Origin: CAYQPF01 sp964419225 | Lineage (GTDB): Bacteria; Cloacimonadota; Cloacimonadia; Cloacimonadales; CAYQPF01 | Direction of reading: 5' to 3' | Assembly: GCA_964419225.1 (NCBI GenBank) | Contig: CAYQPF010000237.1 | Location: 1 to 5,886, forward strand | DNA length: 5,886 bases | Shown: in pieces, positions 1-5,098 of the stretch | How the letters are laid out: every line of letters starts with the position of its first letter | Numbering within the stretch: position 1 is the stretch's first letter | Notes under the pieces: model-generated | What the model saw: the letters and a program-made list of their open reading frames with translations, nothing else | What the model was told of the DNA's origin: nothing | Database searches by the model: none | Made by a program: the position numbers and the translations under genes

Positions 1-206
1 AAATGAAAAACGGTATGTGAGTATTGGTTGTAAATGCATATGAGACAAGAAAATATATCACAAATTCGATTTGATTTTAATGGCATAATATTAAGTTTAT
101 TTTTTTTTTGATTTCTTTTTAAAAGATTTCAGGATATTTTTTTCAAACGACAATAATCAAATGTCTTGTATCAAAAAAATAATTTGGCACGGTATCGATA
201 GTGGTA

Positions 207-238
207 TCGTAGAGACAGGGCATGCCCTGTCTCTACGA
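207..238. repeat. Perfect 32-bp palindrome, probable dispersed palindromic repeat
   Basis: The left arm TCGTAGAGACAGGGCA (207-222) is the exact reverse complement of the right arm (223-238), with no loop. Pairing stops abruptly at 206/239. A smaller overlapping hairpin, CGATA-GTGG-TATCG, lies at 196-209, and GGTATCG is directly repeated at 191-197 and 203-209. From memory, palindromes of the form GTAGRGRC...GYCYCTAC are scattered in many copies through cyanobacterial and other environmental genomes, usually between genes. No T-run follows directly on either strand, so it is not an ordinary terminator. Confidence 0.75.
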
Positions 239-293
239 CCATCACCATAATCACCCGAACGATCCAAAGCCATATGAGTTTTAACAAGGCATT

Positions 294-420
294 GCATACT
301 TGTTTAGTAAAATGAAACTCTTTGATTCAAGAATCGAGAACAATTCAGGGGGATGTTTCATACAATAGTTTTCCACTGTGTAACTCTGTGAATGTGGCTA
401 AATGACTTTATAGAGTATGC
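294..420. other. Nested inverted repeats, possible folded RNA or element remnant
   Basis: GCATACT (294-300) is complementary to AGTATGC (414-420). Inside it, ATGAAAC (312-318) pairs with GTTTCAT (355-361), and inside that GATTC (324-328) pairs with GAATC (331-335). A further CCAC/GTGG pair lies at 373-376 and 394-397. Together these could make an outer stem enclosing two arms. Seven-base arms over this distance can arise by chance, and no known RNA family is recognised. Confidence 0.2.
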
Positions 421-493
421 TCATGAATAAAGAAATATATATACTCAGGATTTTCTGCAAGAGAGTAGAGTGCCTGCCAAAAATCTTTTTTAT

Positions 494-535
494 TACCGGC
501 ATTTCATCAATTAATAGGGATAGAGAATGCCAGTA
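494..535 (-). terminator. Hairpin just after the sensor kinase stop codon, weak terminator candidate
   Basis: On the minus strand TACTGGCATT (535 to 526) can pair with AATGCCGGTA (503 to 494), a 10-bp stem with one G-U pair and a 22-nt loop, starting one base after the TGA. The sequence after the stem is A-rich, and a T5 run appears only about 10 bases later. It is not a textbook intrinsic terminator and may only protect the 3' end of the transcript. Confidence 0.35.
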
Positions 536-536
536 T

Positions 537-2699
537 TCATTTCTCGAATTCTAAAATGACTTTTGTGCCTTCCTGGCATTCTTTACGGATTGTGCCATCA
601 AGCTGCTTGGTGAGAATACCTATCAACATCAGGCCAAAGCCGGGAGAGTTAGCAAAATCTATCGAATCCGGTATGCCATTACCATTATCCTGAATAATGA
701 GAGTAACTTTGTTACCGCTCAAAGTGGCTTTTACCGAAATCAATCCTTCAGTTCTTCCCAGGAATGCGTATTTCATAATATTGGTAATGAGTTCATTGAT
801 AATTATACCAAGAGGAGATAGTTTGTTAGTTTCGATTACTAAATCATCTATCTTAAAATCCAATTTCACCATCTCACAATTTGGAAAGTTATGCACAATC
901 TGTTTAACTAAAGCCGGCAGATAGTCTTTCAGGGAAACTGCATTAAAATCAGTAGATTGATATAATTTATGATATAAAACCATCATACTCTGAACCCTGT
1001 TTCCTGCATCCTGGAGTGCTGAAATAGCTGAAGGATCTTTCAAAGTATCTGCCTGCAGAGTAAGCAGAGACTTTAAAGTGTTCATGTTATTATTTATGCG
1101 GTGATGAACTTCTTTAAGAATCAGTCCCTTTTCTTGAAGAAGACCCTTGATCTTTTCATCTGCCATTTTACGTGCAGTATTGTCACGGATACTACATTGG
1201 ATAACTTTTAGATTATTCACTAAATAGACATTACTGACAAATTCAACATTGATTTTTCTGCCGTCTGCTGTTTCCAAGGGCAAATCTTCATAACGGACAT
1301 ACTCTTTTTCCTGCAGTTCCAAAAATTTATCTTTATTAGCAACAATATCCTTAAAAAAGCCAATCTCCCAGATTGCTTTCTCAATGAATTGTTCTCGTGA
1401 ATAGCCCAACAGATCAATTAAAAAAGGATTCACTTCCATTATTTTTCCTGTTTTGGCATCCAGAATCAGAATACCATCTTTGGCTGATTCAAATAAACGA
1501 CGGTATCTGATCTCAGAAGCATTCTGAGCATCATCCGTTATTTTTCTATCCCTGTTATCACGAATATTACACTGAATAACTTTATGATTATTGACTAAAT
1601 AAACATTACTGACAAACTCCACATGTATCTTGTGTCCGTTTGCTGTCTCCAAGGGTAAATCTTCATAACGGACATATTCTTTGTCCTGAAGTTCTTCAAA
1701 TTTATCTTTATTGGCTACAATATCCTTAAAATAACCAATTTCCCAAATCGTTTTTTCAATGAATTCATCTTTTGAATAACCCAGCAAATCTATTAAAAAG
1801 GGATTCACATCCATGATCTTTCCGGTTTCTGCATCCAGAATAAGTATTCCGTCCTTTGCAGATTCAAATAATCTGCGATAACGTATTTCTGAAACCCTCA
1901 AGGCTTCTTCAGCTTTTTTCCGGTCTGTAATATCCCTGGTAATTCCACCTATACCAATTATTCCACCCAGATGATCATGTAGCGGATTGAGTACTACCTC
2001 ATAATTATGCATGAGACCATCTTTTTCCAGTACTATTGATTCTGAACTAACCATACGATCAGTTGCATAAACCTGCTGATGCATTTTTTCCCATTCTTTA
2101 CATAATTTCTCCGGGAAACCGAGTTCTGCATGAGTTTTCCCGATGATTTGATAAGGCTCAAGCTGTAGAGTATCGCATAAGTTCTGATTAGCACTGGCAA
2201 AGCGTCCGCTTAACCCAAAATAGCTGTAAATGCTGTCACTGCTGGAGTTATTAATCAGGGCATATCTTTCTTCGCTTTCCTGTAATTTATCATCTTTTTC
2301 TTTGCTTTTCTTTTTGGCTTCAAATAGTTTTAGTGCCATCTTAATAGAGGCATTCAGCACAGTAATGCTCGAATTTTTAACTACATATCCATAGGAGGTA
2401 ATCTTTTCTGTTTTCGCCACAACTTCCTGTTCTTCATGACTGGATAAGAACACAATGGGGATACTGCGGTCTTTTAAGATCATTAAGGCTGCTTCTGTTC
2501 CATCAATTCCCTTGCCCAGATTAATATCCATCAGGATTAAATCCAGTGCTGGCGTTTTTCCGGCAATTTCAATAGCACTTTCACCATTATGTGCTACAAA
2601 TATTCTATAACCATATTTCTCAAGTGATTTTGTTTCAGCTAAGGCAATTATTATCTCGTCTTCCACCAGAAGAATGGTTTTTCGTTCGGCTAAATTCAT
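537..2699 (-). CDS. Soluble hybrid sensor kinase: receiver, three PAS domains, HisKA_2, HATPase
   Basis: The 720-residue protein starts with a receiver domain (about 7-125) that has acidic pocket Glu13/Asp14, phospho-acceptor Asp58 in LMDINLG, Ser86/Ser87 in FLSSHE and Lys108 in VVKN. The conserved Lys is followed by Asn rather than the usual Pro. Three PAS domains follow at about 141-262, 269-386 and 394-511, the last two being near-copies. The kinase core is HisKA_2 type: EVHHRINNNMNTLKSLLTLQ at 530-549, with His533 the likely phospho-acceptor. The ATPase domain has the N box NELITN (635-640), the G1 box DNGNG (671-675) and the G2 box GFGL (687-690). No transmembrane segment, signal peptide or DNA-binding domain is seen, so it is probably a cytoplasmic signalling hub whose phosphoryl targets or sources are elsewhere. 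The ATG at 2697-2699 has only a weak upstream ribosome site (GTGAG), but the receiver begins by residue 8, so the start is sound. The gene follows the kdpD-like gene by 139 bp and may be independently transcribed. Its ligand is unknown. Confidence 0.93.
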   Translation of the reverse strand: MNLAERKTILLVEDEIIIALAETKSLEKYGYRIFVAHNGESAIEIAGKTPALDLILMDINLGKGIDGTEAALMILKDRSIPIVFLSSHEEQEVVAKTEKITSYGYVVKNSSITVLNASIKMALKLFEAKKKSKEKDDKLQESEERYALINNSSSDSIYSYFGLSGRFASANQNLCDTLQLEPYQIIGKTHAELGFPEKLCKEWEKMHQQVYATDRMVSSESIVLEKDGLMHNYEVVLNPLHDHLGGIIGIGGITRDITDRKKAEEALRVSEIRYRRLFESAKDGILILDAETGKIMDVNPFLIDLLGYSKDEFIEKTIWEIGYFKDIVANKDKFEELQDKEYVRYEDLPLETANGHKIHVEFVSNVYLVNNHKVIQCNIRDNRDRKITDDAQNASEIRYRRLFESAKDGILILDAKTGKIMEVNPFLIDLLGYSREQFIEKAIWEIGFFKDIVANKDKFLELQEKEYVRYEDLPLETADGRKINVEFVSNVYLVNNLKVIQCSIRDNTARKMADEKIKGLLQEKGLILKEVHHRINNNMNTLKSLLTLQADTLKDPSAISALQDAGNRVQSMMVLYHKLYQSTDFNAVSLKDYLPALVKQIVHNFPNCEMVKLDFKIDDLVIETNKLSPLGIIINELITNIMKYAFLGRTEGLISVKATLSGNKVTLIIQDNGNGIPDSIDFANSPGFGLMLIGILTKQLDGTIRKECQEGTKVILEFEK
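1167..1517 (-). repeat. Tandem PAS repeat, copy 2 (residues 395-511)
   Basis: This is the downstream copy of the duplicated PAS domain, joined to copy 1 by an 8-residue linker and leading directly into the HisKA_2 region. The 16 substitutions include E291K, E335L, H356R and H372L (copy 1 numbering). The core around VNPFLIDLLGYS and the DIVANKDKF segment are unchanged or nearly so. Confidence 0.92.
1542..1892 (-). repeat. Tandem PAS repeat, copy 1 (residues 270-386)
   Basis: This is the upstream copy of a duplicated PAS domain inside the kinase gene, beginning SEIRYRRLFESAKDGILILD. It matches the next copy, offset by exactly 125 codons, at 101 of 117 residues by direct comparison. At the DNA level many third codon positions differ, so the duplication is not recent. 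Confidence 0.92.
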
Positions 2700-2801
2700 T
2701 AGATTCTCACTTTTTTAAATCTGTTAGACTTCAAATTCCAAAACAAAACAGATAAAACGAAGTGAAAATGACTTTATTTGCTCTATTTCTCTTATTCCTA
2801 T

Positions 2802-2829
2802 AATTTAACCATTAATGAGCTATTGTCAA
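2802..2829 (-). promoter_or_regulatory. Candidate sigma-70-type promoter for the sensor kinase gene
   Basis: On the minus strand a perfect TTGACA (2829 to 2824) is followed after 16 bases by TAAATT (2807 to 2802), a 4-of-6 match to TATAAT. It sits in the 139-bp gap after the kdpD-like gene, about 100 bases before the kinase ATG. This suggests the kinase can be transcribed separately from the kdp operon. The -10 box is weak and the region is A+T-rich, so a chance match is possible. Confidence 0.4.
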
Positions 2830-2834
2830 TAGCT
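2818..2834. promoter_or_regulatory. Perfect 17-bp palindrome, possible operator
   Basis: AGCTATTG and CAATAGCT are perfect 8-base inverted arms around one central base. The palindrome begins 4 bp after the kdpD-like stop codon and contains the candidate -35 box of the kinase promoter. The arms are A+T-rich and no T-run follows on the minus strand, which argues against an intrinsic terminator and fits a dimeric repressor or activator site better. No regulator is identified. Confidence 0.45.
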
Positions 2835-2838
2835 GATT

Positions 2839-4485
2839 TTACGAATCCCACAGAAGCAATTTATGTAATGCTTCTTTTTCGTCGGCAGATTCTAATAATT
2901 GTTTCAAGATGACTCCATCGCTGGCAAATCTGGCAATATGACCGATCATTTTAATATGAAGATCAGGAATTTCTGCAGGGGAAAGTAAGAGTATCAGGAT
3001 TCTTGCCATGTTACCTGTTACTGGATCGAGTACTCCCGACTTCGCAATGCCTATAGCAAGAAGGGGATGTGGTAGCCCTTCCATTCGGCAATGTGGGAAT
3101 CCTATCTCTTCGCTGAGATATGTGGCTCCCTGCTGTTCTCTGTTGAGGACTTTAGAAAATACTAAATCCGCATTGAGGCCCTTCTGCATTGTACAACACA
3201 AATTAACCAGATCCCTGATTGCATCATTTTTATCAATGAAATTGTTCCAAATCAATATTTTTGCAGTTCTTAAAGGATGCAGTATATCAAAACTGGAAAA
3301 TGAAACTTGTTGCTTAACAATAGGAATTTTATTGTCAATATCCGTCTGCAAATTCTGTGTTCTTGTATCGATTGTAACAATTGTTATCCCCAAACCATCT
3401 TCAATCAGACGCTCAGCTATCCCTTTTTTGCCTGTTAGTCTCTGCCATACAGATAACTTGTTCCTTGGTGTTCCAATGACAATATGACCTACTCTGTACT
3501 CCTTTGCAAACTGCAGGATAGTTTCAACAACATCCTCACCCTTGTAAGTAAATACAGTTGCACCAAGCTGTTTAGCCAGCCCCAAAGTGTCGGATAAAAT
3601 GCGTTGGGTTGTCGCATTGATCCGATCTGGTTTTTCGCTGGGGGTTTGGACATATAAAGCGTACCAATTCCTGTTCAACCTTCCTGCCAATCTTGATGCA
3701 TATCTGAGAAGTTTATCCCGATTGGTCCCCATAGAACTTAGGCAAACCATAATCTGATCGGGACTGGTTTGCGGACTTGCTTCTATCTGATCCCGACGGT
3801 GCGAATCAATCTGAGCTGCCAGTTCCCGCAAAGTTAATTCCCTCAATTGTTCCAGATTATCTGCTTTAAAAAAACCATTCAAAGAGTTTTCAATTCCTTC
3901 AGGAACATATATTTTACCTTCTTTCAACCTGGTCAAAAGATCTTCTACAGAAACATCCACATTTACTATTTGATCGGCATCTATCAGAATCCTGTCAGGA
4001 ATCCGCTCACGTACTTTGATGCCGGTGGACATCTCCATAGCCTCGTACAAACTCTCAATATGCTGGATATTCAAGGTTGTAATAACATGAATCCCGGAAG
4101 CCAGAATTTCATCCACATCCTGAAATCTTTTAATATTTCTACTACCGGGAACATTCGTATGTGCCAGTTCATCAATCAGCACTACCTCAGGCTTCCTTTC
4201 TAAAATGCCTGTTAAATCAAGATCCTGGATTTCTATTCCCCTGTAAATAAAGGATTGACGCGGTAATAATTCTAATCCATCCAGTAATGCTTCTGTTTCC
4301 TGGCGTCCATGTGTTTCAATATAACCTATGGCTATGTCAATACCCTCATTTTTTAGTTTTCTCGCTTCAAGCAGCATATTGTATGTTTTACCCACCCCGG
4401 CACAATATCCAAGATATATTTTCAGTTTTCCTCTTTGAGATTTTTTAATTAAATTCAAAAAAGTGGTTGACCGACTGTCTCTCAT
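2839..4485 (-). CDS. kdpD: Kinase-less KdpD-like sensor: KdpD domain, USP domain, C-terminal PTS EIIA type-2 domain
   Basis: The 548 residues contain three domains. The KdpD sensor domain (about 18-228) has Walker A GYCAGVGKT (26-34), Walker B VVLIDE (101-106) followed by LAHTNVPG, and the KdpD signature TTLNIQHIESL. A USP domain spans about 245-372 and includes VIGTPRNKLSVW. Residues about 399-545 look like a PTS EIIA type-2 (PtsN-like) domain: KNDAIRDLVNL, NREQQGATYLSEEIGFPH, and a helix ending in SADEKEALHKLL. His465 in GFPH matches the phospho-accepting histidine of that family. Classical KdpD (about 890 residues) continues after the USP domain into four membrane helices and a histidine kinase; none of that is here, so the protein is predicted soluble and cannot autophosphorylate as a kinase. 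Kinase-less KdpD relatives are known in kdp operons, but the EIIA fusion is unusual to me. Known biology: E. coli EIIA-Ntr binds KdpD. Inferred role: a K+ or c-di-AMP and PTS-responsive regulator of the pump or its expression. The start ATG follows GGAGGTGA and lies 4 bp from kdpC. Confidence 0.9.
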   Translation of the reverse strand: MRDSRSTTFLNLIKKSQRGKLKIYLGYCAGVGKTYNMLLEARKLKNEGIDIAIGYIETHGRQETEALLDGLELLPRQSFIYRGIEIQDLDLTGILERKPEVVLIDELAHTNVPGSRNIKRFQDVDEILASGIHVITTLNIQHIESLYEAMEMSTGIKVRERIPDRILIDADQIVNVDVSVEDLLTRLKEGKIYVPEGIENSLNGFFKADNLEQLRELTLRELAAQIDSHRRDQIEASPQTSPDQIMVCLSSMGTNRDKLLRYASRLAGRLNRNWYALYVQTPSEKPDRINATTQRILSDTLGLAKQLGATVFTYKGEDVVETILQFAKEYRVGHIVIGTPRNKLSVWQRLTGKKGIAERLIEDGLGITIVTIDTRTQNLQTDIDNKIPIVKQQVSFSSFDILHPLRTAKILIWNNFIDKNDAIRDLVNLCCTMQKGLNADLVFSKVLNREQQGATYLSEEIGFPHCRMEGLPHPLLAIGIAKSGVLDPVTGNMARILILLLSPAEIPDLHIKMIGHIARFASDGVILKQLLESADEKEALHKLLLWDS

Positions 4486-4489
4486 TTTA

Positions 4490-4497
4490 TCACCTCC
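4490..4497 (-). promoter_or_regulatory. Shine-Dalgarno site of the kdpD-like gene inside the end of kdpC
   Basis: GGAGGTGA, an 8-base match to the anti-Shine-Dalgarno sequence, is formed by the last codons and the TGA stop of kdpC. Its GGAGG core is 7 nt from the ATG of the kdpD-like gene. The sensor is therefore likely translated in coupling with the pump subunit and at a good rate. Confidence 0.87.
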
Positions 4498-5086
4498 GGT
4501 TGCCTGAGAATGCCTGATCTAAGGCCAAATTTAAATCCAGCACATTAATTAAGGCTGGACTGCCTGGTATAATGGACATCTTTTTGACTTGTTTGTTGAT
4601 TAGTGGTGTCAGGAATTTGAGGCTTATTCCTCTGGCTTGGGCAACTCTTTCTGCTTGAAACAGAGCTGCTTGTACTGTAATATGCGGATCCAGGCCACTA
4701 CCGGATGAAGTGACTAATTCAACAGGTACCGGATTCCCTGCAGTTGGTTTCAGCTCTACGATTCGGGTTTGGATCTGGTCATGTAACGTTACACTTACAG
4801 GAGAAAGATTACTTCCGCCTGAAGCTGATGCATTATAAGCAATAGCCGAGGGACGTGGCCAAAAGTATCTGTCCTGAGAAAATCCCTGAGCTATGAGGTG
4901 GCTGCCTATGACAGTGCCTGCAGAATTCTTAATTAAAGAACCTTCCGCTTTCTCAGGCACCAGTGTTCTTCCTGTAAACCAGACAATTCCAGGATAAAGC
5001 ACGCAGCAAAATAAGATGGTAAGCAGGATACATTTTAAGGATGCTGCAGTCTCATATAATAGGTTTATTTCAGATTTAAATATCAT
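4490..5086 (-). CDS. kdpC: K+-transporting ATPase subunit KdpC
   Basis: KdpC is the small single-span subunit of KdpFABC, which supports the pump and is thought to help ATP use by KdpB. The 198 residues are the normal family length. A single hydrophobic helix spans about residues 17-38, followed by a large extracytoplasmic domain. Conserved KdpC blocks are all present: GSHLIAQGF (61-69), YFWPRPSAIAYN (74-85), SGGSNLSPVS (89-98), VELVTSSGSGLDPHI (122-136), the AERVAQARG stretch (145-153) and the terminal VLDLNLALD (182-190). The ATG at 5084-5086 is preceded by AAGGAG at a 6-nt spacing, which fixes the start. It lies 11 bp after kdpB and 4 bp before the kdpD-like gene, so all three are probably co-transcribed and translationally coupled. 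Confidence 0.97.
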   Translation of the reverse strand: MIFKSEINLLYETAASLKCILLTILFCCVLYPGIVWFTGRTLVPEKAEGSLIKNSAGTVIGSHLIAQGFSQDRYFWPRPSAIAYNASASGGSNLSPVSVTLHDQIQTRIVELKPTAGNPVPVELVTSSGSGLDPHITVQAALFQAERVAQARGISLKFLTPLINKQVKKMSIIPGSPALINVLDLNLALDQAFSGNRR

Positions 5087-5092
5087 ATCAAT

Positions 5093-5098
5093 CTCCTT
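5093..5098 (-). promoter_or_regulatory. Shine-Dalgarno site of kdpC overlapping the kdpB stop codon
   Basis: AAGGAG on the minus strand lies 6 nt before the kdpC ATG, and its first base is the last base of the kdpB TAA. Terminating ribosomes would sit on the initiation site, which suggests translational coupling of kdpB and kdpC. Confidence 0.85.

Larger units (their letters stand above)
1..536. other. Gene-less A+T-rich region downstream of the sensor kinase gene
   Basis: No convincing coding sequence is visible on either strand. Short open stretches (an edge-running minus frame from 86 to 1 and a plus frame of 14 codons from 274) lack ribosome sites and recognisable protein composition. 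The region holds a T10 run at 100-109, an A7 run at 173-179, the 32-bp palindrome, the nested inverted repeats and the weak hairpin next to the kinase stop. The T10 run on the plus strand is preceded only by a 5-bp all-A+T stem (77-81/90-94), so a terminator for a gene left of the window is possible but unsupported. Confidence 0.7.

Noticed and set aside
2..43. Plus-strand frame NEKRYVSIGCKCI followed by a stop, possibly the end of a gene left of the window
   Set aside because: Thirteen codons with no recognisable motif cannot distinguish a gene end from chance.
1..86. Minus-strand reading frame from an ATG at 86 open to the left edge (begins MPLKSNRICDIF)
   Set aside because: Only 28 codons are visible, there is no ribosome binding site, and the composition is unlike a protein; the A+T-rich context makes a short open frame expected.
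77..109. Short hairpin followed by a T10 run as a plus-strand intrinsic terminator
   Set aside because: The stem is only 5 bp and all A+T, with four other bases before the T-run; no supported gene ends upstream within the window.
207..238. The 32-bp palindrome as the terminator of the sensor kinase transcript
   Set aside because: It lies about 300 bases past the stop codon, and the nearest T-run on the minus strand (179 to 173) starts 28 bases beyond the stem.
1220..1417. 65-codon minus-strand open frame inside the sensor kinase gene
   Set aside because: It lies out of frame within the third PAS domain coding sequence, whose correct frame is strongly conserved.
3008..3487. 159-codon plus-strand open frame
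   Set aside because: It is antisense to the well-supported kdpD-like gene, and its translation shows no family resemblance.
3847..4203. 118-codon plus-strand open frame
   Set aside because: It is a shadow of the KdpD sensor domain coding region on the opposite strand, with no ribosome site or domain.
2839..4485. The kdpD-like gene as a frameshifted or truncated classical KdpD
   Set aside because: After the USP domain the sequence continues in frame into a coherent EIIA-like domain with a normal stop. No membrane helices or kinase boxes are found downstream in any frame before the next gene, so it is a different architecture and not a broken gene.
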